DNA of 54,812 nt from Rhizobiales bacterium CCH10-E5 (GCA_001556125.1 LSIG01000013.1:1-54812), one strand, 5' to 3'. Shown: positions 7,625 to 17,330, counted from the stretch's first letter. The notes: generated by a model from the letters alone, not told the origin. A program made the numbers and translations.

Positions 7625-9058
7625 TCACCCGTGCTTGTTCACGATCGTCTTGGTCACTGCGAACTCCTCCAGCGCGGCGAAGCCCTTCTCGCGGCCATGG
7701 CCGGATTTGCCGGTGCCCCCGAAAGGCAGCTCGATGCCGCCGCCGGCGCCATAGCCGTTGATGAAGACCTGGCCGGCGCGGACCTTCTTGGCAACACGCT
7801 GCTGGCGCCCGCCATCCTTGGTCCACACCGCCGCGACGAGCCCGTATTCGGTCGAGTTCGCGAGCTTGATCGCATCCGCCTCGTCGCTGAAGGGGAAGGC
7901 GGCGAGCACCGGGCCGAAGACCTCCTCCTGCTCCAGCCGGTTGCCGCGCGGCACTGTCCCGAACAGCGTCGGCGTCACATAGAAACCGCCATTGGGCACG
8001 CCCTGCGCGATCTGTCCCTCGGCGATGACCGGAATGCCGGCCTCGCGGGCCTGGTCGATGAAGCTCTGCACCCGGCCGCGCTGCTTGGCGTTGATCACCG
8101 GGCCGCAATCGAGATCCATCTCCGGCGTGCCGGCGCGCAGCTTGGTGAACTCCTTGGCGACCGCACTCATGAAGTCGTCATAGACGCGCTCCTGCACCAG
8201 CACGCGCGAGCCGGCCGAGCAGGTCTGCCCGGTGTTCTGGACGATCGCCTTGCAGACAACCGGCACGGCGGCGTCGAAATCGGCATCGTCGAAGACGATC
8301 TGGGGCGACTTGCCGCCGAGCTCGAGCGTGCAGGGAATGAGATGCTCGGCGCAGGCGTGCTGCACCATCTTGCCGACCTCGGGCGAGCCGGTGAAGGACA
8401 TGAAGTCGACCCCGTGATGGGCCGAAAGCGCCGCGCCCGCCTCGTGCCCGCGACCCGTGACGATGTTGATCGCGCCGTCGGGGAAACCGACCTCGGAAGC
8501 CAGCACCGCCAGCCGCAACGCCGTCTGGCAGGCCTCTTCCGCCGGCTTCAGCACGACCGCGTTGCCCATGGCGAGCGCCGCCGTCAGCGACCGCCCGAAC
8601 ATCTGCGCCGGATAGTTCCAGGGCAGGATATGGCCGGTGACGCCATGCGGCTCATGGATGACATTGACGCTGTAGCCGTTGAGGAAGGGCACGATATGTC
8701 CGTGCACCTTGTCGGCCGCACCGCCATAGAACTCGAAATAGCGGGCGGTCGCCTCGATGTCGGCGCGCGCCTGCGCCATCGGCTTGCCGGTGTCCTGCGC
8801 CTCGATCTTCGCCAGCTCGTCGAAATGGTCGAGCACCTTGAGCCCGAGCCTGGAAATCAGCCTTCCGCGCTCGGCCGCCGTCAGCTTGCCCCAGGCGCCC
8901 TCATAGGCCGCGCGCGCTGCCTTCACGGCATCGTCGATATCCTCGGCCGTGCCGCAGGCGATGCGGGTGAACTCCTCGCCGGTGGCGGGGGCCAGCACGG
9001 CCATGGTCTCGCCGCTGCGGCCCGCCACATGGCGGCCGTTGATGAAGTGCTGGGTCAT
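7625..9058 (-). CDS. NAD(P)-dependent aldehyde dehydrogenase
   Basis: A 477-residue enzyme of the ALDH superfamily that oxidises an aldehyde to the carboxylic acid. The catalytic thiol is C280 in NTGQTCSAGSR and the general base is E246 in TLELGGKSP; FTGSPEVG and LPWNYP are further signatures. The length is normal for the family. I chose the ATG at 9058 because AGGAG lies upstream; an in-frame ATG at 9085 lacks this. It is likely the last oxidation step of the amine/alcohol catabolism encoded in the first 9 kb, judged from neighbours. Confidence 0.9.
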   Translation of the reverse strand: MTQHFINGRHVAGRSGETMAVLAPATGEEFTRIACGTAEDIDDAVKAARAAYEGAWGKLTAAERGRLISRLGLKVLDHFDELAKIEAQDTGKPMAQARADIEATARYFEFYGGAADKVHGHIVPFLNGYSVNVIHEPHGVTGHILPWNYPAQMFGRSLTAALAMGNAVVLKPAEEACQTALRLAVLASEVGFPDGAINIVTGRGHEAGAALSAHHGVDFMSFTGSPEVGKMVQHACAEHLIPCTLELGGKSPQIVFDDADFDAAVPVVCKAIVQNTGQTCSAGSRVLVQERVYDDFMSAVAKEFTKLRAGTPEMDLDCGPVINAKQRGRVQSFIDQAREAGIPVIAEGQIAQGVPNGGFYVTPTLFGTVPRGNRLEQEEVFGPVLAAFPFSDEADAIKLANSTEYGLVAAVWTKDGGRQQRVAKKVRAGQVFINGYGAGGGIELPFGGTGKSGHGREKGFAALEEFAVTKTIVNKHG

Positions 9059-9141
9059 GGGGTTTCTCCTATCCGGGCCCCTCATGCGGGGCGAAAGTCT
9101 CGTTCGAAAAATGTCCTGCGCGGGGGCAGGCCGGTCGGGCT

Positions 9142-9558
9142 TCAGCTCGATCCGGCGACGAAGGGGTTGTGGATCGTCAGGCGGCCCTCCACAACCAGCC
9201 CGTCTTGCAGATCCTCTGACCAGAAGGTCGTGCAGCCGAGTTTCAGAGCCGCCGCGATCATCATCGCGTCATAGACCGAAAGCCGGTGGCGCTCGGCGAT
9301 CTCGATGCCGGCGAGATGCGTTTCGAGATCGAGAGGAGCGACCGCGGACAGCAGCGCCCGGATCGCGTCGAGAGCCTCCCGCACCTCCCGCCAATCCATC
9401 GCGAGCTTGCGCCGCGCGACATTGGCGAACTCGTTGAGCGCCTGCACGCTGCTGGCACAGCCCTTTGCCAGCAAGGCCTCGGCGCGGGCCGAGCGGGTAT
9501 CGTTGCAAAACGCGTAGACCAACACATTCGTATCCAGGAACTCGCTCGGTGCCGTCAC
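9142..9558 (-). CDS. PIN-domain toxin ribonuclease (VapC-like)
   Basis: A 138-residue PIN-domain protein. The acidic metal-binding residues are visible as D9 (FLDTNVLVY), E43 (ALNEFANV), D97 (SVYDAMM) and D116 (WSEDLQDG), so the nuclease site looks intact. VapC toxins cleave tRNA or rRNA and are held inactive by their partner. The start overlaps the antitoxin stop by 4 bases (ATGA), the usual arrangement for a toxin that follows its antitoxin. The call is family-level; the RNA target cannot be told. Confidence 0.88.
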   Translation of the reverse strand: MTAPSEFLDTNVLVYAFCNDTRSARAEALLAKGCASSVQALNEFANVARRKLAMDWREVREALDAIRALLSAVAPLDLETHLAGIEIAERHRLSVYDAMMIAAALKLGCTTFWSEDLQDGLVVEGRLTIHNPFVAGSS

Positions 9559-9785
9559 CGCGCATTGGCCTCGTCGCGGTCGAAACGCCAGCCGGGCGGC
9601 AACGGCCTGCGCAGCGCGCGAACCCGTTCGAGCGCCCGTTCGCGGCTGCGGTCGAGGTCAATGTCGAAGGCGCGCTCGCCGGCGACGCGGATCTCGATGT
9701 CATCGCCCTCCTTCAGGCCAAGCGCCTCGACCACGGATGCGGGCAGGCGGACGGCCAGACTGTTACCCCAACGCGCGACCTGCAT
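9555..9785 (-). CDS. AbrB/MazE-fold antitoxin (VapB-like)
   Basis: A 76-residue swapped-hairpin AbrB-type DNA-binding antitoxin. The N-terminal half (MQVARWGNSLAVRLPASVVE, then ALGLKEGDDIEI) is the DNA-binding domain, and the C-terminal tail (RPLPPGWRFDRDEANAR) would wrap the toxin. I chose the ATG at 9785 because AGGAGG stands 7 bases upstream, an ideal ribosome site. The toxin gene overlaps its end. An inverted repeat just upstream (9799-9822) is the probable autoregulation site. Confidence 0.88.
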   Translation of the reverse strand: MQVARWGNSLAVRLPASVVEALGLKEGDDIEIRVAGERAFDIDLDRSRERALERVRALRRPLPPGWRFDRDEANAR

Positions 9786-9798
9786 GACGCGACCTCCT

Positions 9799-9822
9799 GA
9801 TATACTCCCGAAGATGTATATC
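9799..9822. promoter_or_regulatory. Operator of the VapBC-like pair
   Basis: GATATAC and GTATATC form a perfect 7-base inverted repeat with a 10-base spacer, 13 bases upstream of the antitoxin start and directly before its AGGAGG. The arms include TATAC, which can also serve as a -10 element on the minus strand. AbrB-type antitoxins bind such sites to repress their own operon. Confidence 0.7.
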
Positions 9823-9872
9823 TTGCGCTCCTCGTTGTCCAACGCCAGCCGAGGCCAGAACCGATCCGCGAC

Positions 9873-10574
9873 CTAATGCAGCCCCGCCGCTTCGAGCGAA
9901 CTCGCCGCCAGGCCGCCGGCCACTTCCGTGACCTCGCCACGCTCGATCGCATAGGCGCGCTCGGCGAAGCTGCGCAGCAGACTGGGATTGGATTCGGTGA
10001 TGAGCAACGCGATCTCGGGATGGCTGTCGCGCAGCGCGCGCAGGGCGGTCGCGTAGCGCTGCGCCAGCACCGGGGCGAGGCCCTGGAAAGGCTCGTCGAG
10101 CAGGATGACGCGCTGCCCCACCATCAGCGCCCGGGCCAGCGCCGCCATCTTGCCCTGGCCGCCCGAAAGCCCCGCCGCCGCGCGGTGGCGCAGATCGGCC
10201 AGTTCCGGCAGCACCTGATAAATCCCCTCCAGCCGCCTCGCGATCTCGGCGCCCGGCACCTTCATCACCTCGGCCGGCAGGCGGATATTCTCCTCGATCG
10301 AAAAGCTCGAAAATAGCCGCCGGTCCTCCGGCGCGTAACCGATGCCGAGCCGCGGCCGCTCATGCGGCGGGATCGCCAGGATCGGCCGGCCGTCGAAAGC
10401 GATCGTGCCCTCGGTCACGGTCATGAAGCCCATGATCGCGCGCAGCAGGCTGGTCTTTCCCGCGCCGTTGCGGCCGATCAGCGCCACGGTCGCGCCCTCG
10501 GCCAGCGCGAAATCGACCTTGCGCAACACCTGCACACCTTCAATGACGGCCGACAGTCCCCTGATCTCCAGCAT
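9873..10574 (-). CDS. Branched-chain-type ABC transporter ATPase (LivF-like)
   Basis: A 233-residue ABC ATPase of the LivF class, the smaller of the two ATPases of a HAAT-family importer. Walker A is GRNGAGKTSLL, the signature is LSGGQGKMAALARAL and Walker B is VILLDEPFQGLAP. It is the last gene of a five-gene minus-strand operon (14658 down to 9873), following the LivG-like gene with a 2-base gap. The operon is divergent from a CoA-dependent degradation operon, so the import substrate may be a carboxylic acid and not a branched-chain amino acid; that is inference. Confidence 0.9.
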   Translation of the reverse strand: MLEIRGLSAVIEGVQVLRKVDFALAEGATVALIGRNGAGKTSLLRAIMGFMTVTEGTIAFDGRPILAIPPHERPRLGIGYAPEDRRLFSSFSIEENIRLPAEVMKVPGAEIARRLEGIYQVLPELADLRHRAAAGLSGGQGKMAALARALMVGQRVILLDEPFQGLAPVLAQRYATALRALRDSHPEIALLITESNPSLLRSFAERAYAIERGEVTEVAGGLAASSLEAAGLH

Positions 10575-10576
10575 GG

Positions 10577-11322
<746 letters not shown>

Positions 11323-11326
<4 letters not shown>

Positions 11327-12285
11327 CGCCCGCCCTCCCCGCCGGCGCCGGGTGCGGCCGCGCGCTTGCGACCCGCGATCAGGCCATAGAGCCCGCTCGG
11401 CGCGAAGAAGATGATGACGAGCAGCATCACGCCGAGCACAGCATGCCAGGTTTCGGGCGCATGCACGGCGGCATAGCCGCGGATGATCTGGAACATCAGC
11501 GCACCCAGGAAGGGCCCCGCCACGCCGCCGACGCCACCCAGGATCGCGATGAAGACGAACTCGCCCGAGCGCACCCAGTAGGCCAGTTCCGGCGTGACAT
11601 GGCCCGAGACCAGAGCGATGATCGCGCCGCCCAGGCCCGCCAGCAGACCCGACAGCAGATAGGCGCCGTAGAGCACCTTGCGGCTGGAAACGCCGAGATA
11701 TTCCAGCCGCGTCTCGTTGGACTTGATCGCCTCCAGCGCCTTGCCACCCGGCGAGACGAGGTACCGCGCCACACCGAGCGCCGCGATCACGGCCAGCGCC
11801 AGAGTAATGTAGAACATCCAGAACTCGAAGGTTTCGCGATCAAGCGTCATGCCCGCGAGCGTCGGCCGCGGCACGCGCTTGCCGTCGGCGCCGCCCGTCA
11901 CCGAGAACAGCTTTTCGAGCAGCGAGAAGAACACCATCGAGATGGCGAGGTTGAGCATGCCGAAGAAGATCGCGCGGTAGCGCACGATGAAGAGCCCGAC
12001 GATCGCCGCGACGAGGCCCGACGCCGCAGTCGCGATCGGGACCAGCAGCAGCACCTCGTGGCCGAGGCTCGCCGCGGCCATGAAGGCGACGACATAGGCC
12101 GAGAAGGCGAAGAACAGCCCGTGGCCGAAGGACACCTGGCCCGCCCGCAGCAACACGAGGATGCCGAGCGCCGCCAGCCCCTCGCACAGCGCGACGGTGA
12201 GAATGACCGTCGCCCAGGGCGAGATCCGCGGAAAGACGATGAGCGCGATCAGCAGCGCCGCGCCGATGAGGTATTGGCGCGCCAT
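11323..12285 (-). CDS. Branched-chain-type ABC transporter permease (LivM-like)
   Basis: A 320-residue polytopic membrane protein of the LivM family, with about nine hydrophobic segments and the conserved inward loop AIKSNETRLEYLGVSSRKV (about residues 184-202). GQVSFGHGLFFAFSAYV near residue 70 and AILGGVGGVAGPFLGALMF are family hallmarks. The start overlaps the LivH-like stop by one base (TGATG), so translation is likely coupled. It forms the transmembrane channel with the LivH-like protein. Confidence 0.92.
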
Positions 12286-13196
12286 CAGACTTTCCTCGTC
12301 TGCAGCGTGGTGAACAGGCCTTCCGGCTTGATCAGCAGCACCGCGACCATGATCAGATAGGGGATCAGCACGTCGAATTCCGGCGCGAAATAGACCGCCG
12401 CCGAGCGTCCGAGCCCGATCATCAGGGCTGCGACCGCCGCGCCCTCGATGCGCCCGAGGCCGGCGGTGGCCGCCACGGCGAAGGACAGCACGATCATCCC
12501 AGAGCCGATGCCAGGCGTCAGCGAGGTCGTCGCCGAGGAGAGCGCCCCGCCCAGCGCCGCCAGCGACGCCCCGATCATGAAGGTGAAGAGATAGATCCGC
12601 GTCGCATTGATGCCCATCGCCATCGCTGCCTCGCGGTCCTGCGTCACTGCGACGATGGCCCGCCCGAAGGCGGTCCGCCGAAGGAACAGCCGCAGGCCGA
12701 CCAGCACCGCGAGCGCCACCAGCGGGATCAGGATGAGCTGGTAGCGCGTGTAGAAGATGCCGAAGACCTCGACCGTGCCGAGCCAGTTCATCGGCGCGTT
12801 GGCGAAGAGCGGCTGCGTGCCGAACACGACCTTCTGCGCATCCTCCAGGATCATGAAGACCGCGAAGGTGACGAGGAGCTGCAGCACCTCCTCCTTGCCG
12901 TAGATCCGCCGCAGCAGCAGCGCCTCGACCAGCCCGCCGACGACGACGCCGACCAGGATCGCCGAGATCAGGAAGAGCGGAAAGGAGAGCCAGGTCGGCA
13001 GGCCCATCCCGGCCGCCGCCAGCACGGCGCTCGCCGCGACATAGGCGCCGATCGCGTAGAACGAGCCATGCGCGACGTTGAGCACGCCGAGCACGCCGAA
13101 GATCAGCGACAGCCCGACCGCCACCAGAAACAGCAGCGAGCCATAGGCGAGGCCGTCGAGCGCGGCGAGGAAGAGCATTTCAGGAGGCATGGCCAT
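12285..13196 (-). CDS. Branched-chain-type ABC transporter permease (LivH-like)
   Basis: A 303-residue polytopic permease of the LivH family (LDGLAYGSLLFLVAVGLSLI, then FGVLGVLNVAHGSFYAIGAY). The cytoplasmic loop AFGRAIVAVTQDREAAMAMG is the ATPase contact. Two nearby ATGs (13196 MAMPPE and 13190 MPPE) are both possible and neither has a strong ribosome site; the longer frame up to 13265 runs into a palindromic repeat and is unlikely. A repeat of about 100 bases separates it from the binding-protein gene upstream. Confidence 0.9.
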   Translation of the reverse strand: MAMPPEMLFLAALDGLAYGSLLFLVAVGLSLIFGVLGVLNVAHGSFYAIGAYVAASAVLAAAGMGLPTWLSFPLFLISAILVGVVVGGLVEALLLRRIYGKEEVLQLLVTFAVFMILEDAQKVVFGTQPLFANAPMNWLGTVEVFGIFYTRYQLILIPLVALAVLVGLRLFLRRTAFGRAIVAVTQDREAAMAMGINATRIYLFTFMIGASLAALGGALSSATTSLTPGIGSGMIVLSFAVAATAGLGRIEGAAVAALMIGLGRSAAVYFAPEFDVLIPYLIMVAVLLIKPEGLFTTLQTRKV

Positions 13197-13226
13197 CCGA
13201 TTCTGGATTGTGATCAACCGTTCCGC

Positions 13227-13330
13227 GCCATCCCGGACGCAGCGAAGCGGAGATCCGGGATCCATCGTAGAGCGCGGTGCCCTCCGATGGATCCCGGAGC
13301 TGCGCCGCTACGCGGCTTGTCCGGGATGAC
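13227..13330. repeat. Palindromic intergenic repeat, CCCGGGATCCAT type
   Basis: The element starts CCATCCCGG and ends CCGGGATGAC, with inner GGGATCCAT/ATGGATCCC arms. It is the sister of the repeat at 2505-2606 and occupies the same kind of position, between a binding-protein gene and its permease gene. The hairpin could reduce downstream transcription or protect the upstream message. Confidence 0.85.
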
Positions 13331-13353
13331 GGCGGCGGATGCGGCTGGTTCGA

Positions 13354-14658
13354 TTACTTCGAATAGTCGAAGGTCTCGATCGACTTGTCGTTGACCATCT
13401 CGGGCTTGATCTTGGCGAACCACTCGAGCGACTTCTCGCCGACCGGGGTGGTCACCAGCTTGCCGGGATAGAGCGCCATCTTGTCATAGACCGCGAAGGG
13501 GTATTCCGGCACGCGCTTGGTGGTGCCGAGCATCTGGTCCTCGAGCCCCTGATGGTCGGAGCGGATGGTGATCGTCCCCGTCAGCGACTTGAACTCCAGC
13601 CCCTCGAAGGCGGTAATAACCTGCTCCTTGCTGGGCCACTTGCCGCCATTGGCGGCGGAGGCCTTCTCATAGGCCTTCACCAGCCCGGTCACGGCCTGAT
13701 TCATGTGGAAGGTCGGGTAGATCGGATAGACGCCGGTCTTGTCCTTGTACTTCTTCACGAAGGACTGCATTTCGGGCGTGTTCTTGTACTTCGGATGCAG
13801 GAAGTAATGGTCGCCGCGCGAGCCGACGATCACGCCCTCCGGCAGCACATTGCCGAGCCGTTCCAGCGAGCTTTCCGCCAGCGGTAGCACGAAGGTCGAC
13901 TGCTTCAGGAGGCCGCGCGCCGCCGCCTGCTGCACGAAGGTATCGAGATCGCCGCCCCAGGAGGTCGAGATCACGACATCGGGCCGCAGGGCCGAGAGGC
14001 GCGTGATCTCGGTGGAGAAGTCGGGCGCGCCGAATTTTGGGAAGAGCTCGGCGACGACCTTGACGTCGGGCTTCAGCGCCTTGAGCCCGGCCTGCAGCAG
14101 CGCCCAGGACTCACGGCCCCAGGCATAGTCCTGGTTGACGACCGCGATCGTCTTGAAGTCCGGCTTGGTCTTCATGAGGTAGAGCAGCGTCGCCATCATC
14201 TCGGCGCCGGCATGGCCCTGGGTGCGGACCGAGTACTTCCACTTGCCCTCTTCGAAGATCGTCTGCGTGCCGCAATCCCACATCACGTTGACGACCTTGA
14301 GGTCCTCGGCGACGGGGGCTAGCGCGTTGCAGGAGCCCGAAGAGATCGCGCCGAACATCACCTGCGCGCCCTGGTCCTGGACGACGCGGCGATACTCCGA
14401 AATCAGCTGGTTGGTGCCCGCGCCCTCGTCGACATAGACCGGCTTCACCGGCACGCCGAGGATACCACCCTTGGCGTTCAGTTCCTCGAAGAACAGGTCG
14501 GCGGCATTGCGGCCGGGCACGCCGAAAACCGAAGCGGGCCCCGACAGGAAGGTCGCGATGCCGACGACGAGTTCCTTCGGCTTCTCCTGCGCCTGCACTG
14601 GCAGCGCCATCAGCGCCCCCAGAACGAATGCGGCTACGGCTGATCGTTTGATGGCCAT
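13354..14658 (-). CDS. Branched-chain-type ABC transporter substrate-binding protein
   Basis: A 434-residue periplasmic protein of the Leu/Ile/Val-binding family (family 1/6 type), longer than the 370-residue classical LivJ. It has an N-terminal signal peptide (MAIKRSAVAAFVLGALMALP, cut near VQAQ). LVVGIATFLSGPASVFGVPG is the first strand and ligand loop. I chose the ATG at 14658 because GGAGAGG precedes it. It is the first gene of the minus-strand liv-type operon. The ligand is unknown; homologues of this length often bind aromatic or branched acids. Confidence 0.88.
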   Translation of the reverse strand: MAIKRSAVAAFVLGALMALPVQAQEKPKELVVGIATFLSGPASVFGVPGRNAADLFFEELNAKGGILGVPVKPVYVDEGAGTNQLISEYRRVVQDQGAQVMFGAISSGSCNALAPVAEDLKVVNVMWDCGTQTIFEEGKWKYSVRTQGHAGAEMMATLLYLMKTKPDFKTIAVVNQDYAWGRESWALLQAGLKALKPDVKVVAELFPKFGAPDFSTEITRLSALRPDVVISTSWGGDLDTFVQQAAARGLLKQSTFVLPLAESSLERLGNVLPEGVIVGSRGDHYFLHPKYKNTPEMQSFVKKYKDKTGVYPIYPTFHMNQAVTGLVKAYEKASAANGGKWPSKEQVITAFEGLEFKSLTGTITIRSDHQGLEDQMLGTTKRVPEYPFAVYDKMALYPGKLVTTPVGEKSLEWFAKIKPEMVNDKSIETFDYSK

Positions 14659-14768
14659 CGGTTCCTCTCCCTGAATCCTCTGGAGCGCGCTCTTGGGCGG
14701 CGCGCTGCCTGGAGCCGAGAGGGGTGCATGGGCGATCCGGCAGGACAAGTAGGATAAAACGATGAGGG

Positions 14769-14787
14769 CCATAGCGATTATCTATGG
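14769..14787. promoter_or_regulatory. LysR-type regulator box
   Basis: CCATAG-N7-CTATGG is a perfect 6-base inverted repeat with the ATAG-N7-CTAT core typical of LysR-family recognition sites. It lies in the 247-base region between the liv-type operon (minus strand) and the CoA-transferase operon (plus strand). The nearest LysR gene is at 18200-19162, at the far end of the latter operon. Binding by that protein is inferred. Confidence 0.55.
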
Positions 14788-14905
14788 TGATCGCGGCACA
14801 GCGAGGATTTCGCTATGCCCCTCATCGCAAAACCCTATTTGACTTGGCCGGGGCTTCGACGGCCCGTCTGCGGATGGGAATGGAAGGCGGACCGCCGGAA
14901 CGACG

Positions 14906-16039
14906 ATGAACGCGCTCGAAGGAATTCTGGTGGTGGCGCTGGAGCAGGCGGTGGCCGTTCCGACCGCCACCTGCAAGCTCGCCGATGCCGGCGCCCGCGT
15001 CATCAAGCTCGAACGCGCCGAGGGCGATTTCGCCCGCGGCTATGACGATTATGCGAAAGGCCTGTCCTCCTATTTCGTCTGGCTCAACCGCGGCAAGGAA
15101 TCCTGCCGCGTCGATCTCAAGCAGGCGGATGACCGCGCCATGGTCGAGGCCATGCTGGCGCGGGCCGATGTCTTCATCCAGAACCTTGCGCCGGGCGCCA
15201 CCGGCCGGCTCGGCCTGGGCGCAGCCGAACTGCGCGCGCGCTATCCCAGGCTGATCACCTGCGACGTCTCGGGCTATGCGCCGGGCACGCCGCACCACAC
15301 GCGCAAGGCCTATGACCTGCTGGTCCAGGCCGAATCGGGGCTGGCCGCCATCACCGGCACGCAGGCCTCCGGCCCGTCGCGCATCGGCGTCTCGATCGCC
15401 GACATCGCCACCGGCCAGGCGGCCTATGCCGCCATCCTCGAGGCGCTGCTGCGTCGCGCGAAGACCGGCCAAGGCTCCGCGATCCAGCTCTCGCTGTTCG
15501 ACACGCTCGGCGACCTGATGAACGTGCCCTATCTCACGCGGCGCTATGGCGGCATCGAGCCGCCGCGGCTTGGGCTCGCCCACCCCTCGATTGCTCCCTA
15601 TGGCGTCTTCTCCACCGCCGATGGCGATGTGCTGATCTCGATCCAGAGCGAGCGCGAATGGCAGATCCTCGCCCGCGAGGTTCTGGGCAGCGCGGCTCTC
15701 GCCGAGGACCCACGCTTCGCCACCAATGTCCTGCGGGTGCGGCAGCGTGAGACGGTGGACCGCGAGGTTCAGGCGCTGCTCGCGACGCGCTCCTTCGCCG
15801 AGGTCACCGCCGCGCTCGATCGCTATGCCATCGCCTATGGCACCGTCTCCAGCGTCGGCGACCTCATCACACACCCCGCCGCGACCGCCCTGGCCACCCC
15901 GACGCCGTCGGGCCCCGTCGAGGTCCTCGCCCCGCCCGCCATCGTCGACGGGCAGCGCGTGACGATGCGCCCCGTGCCGGCGCTCGGCCAGCATGACGAG
16001 GCGTTGCGGGCCGAGTTCGGCCGCTCTTCGGCCCCGTAA
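14906..16039 (+). CDS. CaiB/BaiF family III CoA-transferase
   Basis: A 377-residue class III CoA-transferase that moves CoA between carboxylic acids. The catalytic aspartate is probably D166 in SIADIATGQ, the motif equivalent to the active aspartate of formyl-CoA transferase. The N-terminal region (LADAGARVIKLERAEGDFAR) is typical of the family. It heads an operon with an acyl-CoA dehydrogenase (12 bases on) and a MaoC-like hydratase, which suggests activation, oxidation and hydration of a carboxylic acid brought in by the divergent liv-type transporter. The acid is not identified. Confidence 0.9.
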   Translation: MNALEGILVVALEQAVAVPTATCKLADAGARVIKLERAEGDFARGYDDYAKGLSSYFVWLNRGKESCRVDLKQADDRAMVEAMLARADVFIQNLAPGATGRLGLGAAELRARYPRLITCDVSGYAPGTPHHTRKAYDLLVQAESGLAAITGTQASGPSRIGVSIADIATGQAAYAAILEALLRRAKTGQGSAIQLSLFDTLGDLMNVPYLTRRYGGIEPPRLGLAHPSIAPYGVFSTADGDVLISIQSEREWQILAREVLGSAALAEDPRFATNVLRVRQRETVDREVQALLATRSFAEVTAALDRYAIAYGTVSSVGDLITHPAATALATPTPSGPVEVLAPPAIVDGQRVTMRPVPALGQHDEALRAEFGRSSAP

Positions 16040-16050
16040 AGACAGCAACC

Positions 16051-17208
16051 ATGCAGCACCCATCCGACCATGCCGAGATCCGCGACGCCGTCGCCCGCCT
16101 CTGCGCCGGCTTCCCGGGCGAGTACTGGCGCAAGCTCGACCGCGAGATGGCCTACCCGACCGAGTTCGTCGCGGCACTCACCGAAAGCGGCTTTCTCTCG
16201 GCGCTGATCCCGGAGGCCTATGGCGGCGCCGGCCTGACGCTATCGGCGGCGAGCGTCATCATGGAGGAGATCCAGCGCCAGGGCTGCAATGGCGGCGCCT
16301 GTCACGCGCAGATGTATGTCATGGGTACGGTTCTCCGGCATGGCTCGGAGGCGCAGAAGCAGGCCTGGCTGCCCCGCGTAGCCTCGGGCGAACTGCGCCT
16401 GCAGGCCTTCGGCGTCACCGAGCCGACCAGCGGCACCGACACGACGGCGCTGCGCACGACCGCACGGCGCGAGGGCGACCATTACGTCGTCAACGGGCAG
16501 AAGATCTGGACGAGCCGCGCCGCGCAGTCGGACCTCATGCTGCTGCTGGCGCGCACCACCCCGCGCGAGCAGGTCGCCAAGCGCACCGACGGGCTCTCGG
16601 TCTTCCTGCTCGACATGCGCGAGGCGCTGAAAAACGGCCTCACCATCCGGCCCATCCGGACGATGATGAACCACGCCACCACCGAGGTCTTCTTCGACAA
16701 TGTCCGCATCCCCGCCGGGAACCTGATCGGCGAGGAGGGCAAGGGCTTCCGCTACATCCTCTCGGGCATGAATGCCGAGCGCATCCTGATCGCGGCCGAA
16801 TGCGTCGGCGACGCCAAATGGTTCATCGAGAAGGCCTCGACCTACGCCAAGGAGCGTCAGGTCTTCGGCCGGCCGATCGGCCAGAACCAGGGCATCCAGT
16901 TCCCGATCGCCAAGGCCTACGCCAATATGCGCGCAGCCGAACTGATGGTGCGCGAGGCGGTGCGGCTCTATGAGGCCGGCGAGAATGCCGGCGCGGAGGC
17001 CAACATGGCGAAGATGCTCGCTGCGGATGCCTCCTTCGAGGCGGCCAACGCCTGCATCCAGACCCATGGCGGCTTCGGCTTCGCCGAGGAGTACGATATC
17101 GAGCGCAAATTCAGGGAGACCCGGCTCTACCAGGTGGCGCCGATCTCGACCAATCTGATCCTGTCCTATCTCGCGGAGCATGTGCTGGGCATGCCCCGGT
17201 CTTATTGA
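16051..17208 (+). CDS. Acyl-CoA dehydrogenase
   Basis: A 385-residue FAD enzyme that introduces a double bond in an acyl-CoA. Domains run in the usual order: N-terminal helical, middle beta (FGVTEPTSGTDTTALRTTA, with KIWTSRAAQSDL), and C-terminal helical with the FAD/CoA contacts (ERQVFGRPIGQNQGIQFPIA, then QTHGGFGFAEEYDIERKFRE). It lies 11 bases after the CoA-transferase stop. The following gene is separated by a palindromic repeat. The substrate chain is unknown. Confidence 0.92.
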   Translation: MQHPSDHAEIRDAVARLCAGFPGEYWRKLDREMAYPTEFVAALTESGFLSALIPEAYGGAGLTLSAASVIMEEIQRQGCNGGACHAQMYVMGTVLRHGSEAQKQAWLPRVASGELRLQAFGVTEPTSGTDTTALRTTARREGDHYVVNGQKIWTSRAAQSDLMLLLARTTPREQVAKRTDGLSVFLLDMREALKNGLTIRPIRTMMNHATTEVFFDNVRIPAGNLIGEEGKGFRYILSGMNAERILIAAECVGDAKWFIEKASTYAKERQVFGRPIGQNQGIQFPIAKAYANMRAAELMVREAVRLYEAGENAGAEANMAKMLAADASFEAANACIQTHGGFGFAEEYDIERKFRETRLYQVAPISTNLILSYLAEHVLGMPRSY

Positions 17209-17216
17209 GGGCAAGC

Positions 17217-17330
17217 CGTCATGCTCGGGCTTGACCCGAGCATCTCCTGCAAGAGTTTCTCGGGTCTCCGCGGAGTTTATCCTTGGGCCGATCGAAGATC
17301 GGACCCGAGGGCGGCGCCCGAGAATGACGC
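17217..17330. repeat. Palindromic intergenic repeat, CTCGGG type
   Basis: The element starts CGTCATGCTCGGGCTTGACC and ends GAGAATGACGC. It is longer than its relatives (114 bases) and has internal pairs TCTCGGG/CCCGAG and CCGATCGAAGATCGG. It fills the gap between the acyl-CoA dehydrogenase and hydratase genes and nearly reaches the start codon of the latter. Confidence 0.8.

Noticed and set aside
7586..9274. A 562-codon plus-strand open frame opposite the aldehyde dehydrogenase
   Set aside because: It is the shadow of the ALDH gene, begins within a palindromic repeat and has no family motif.
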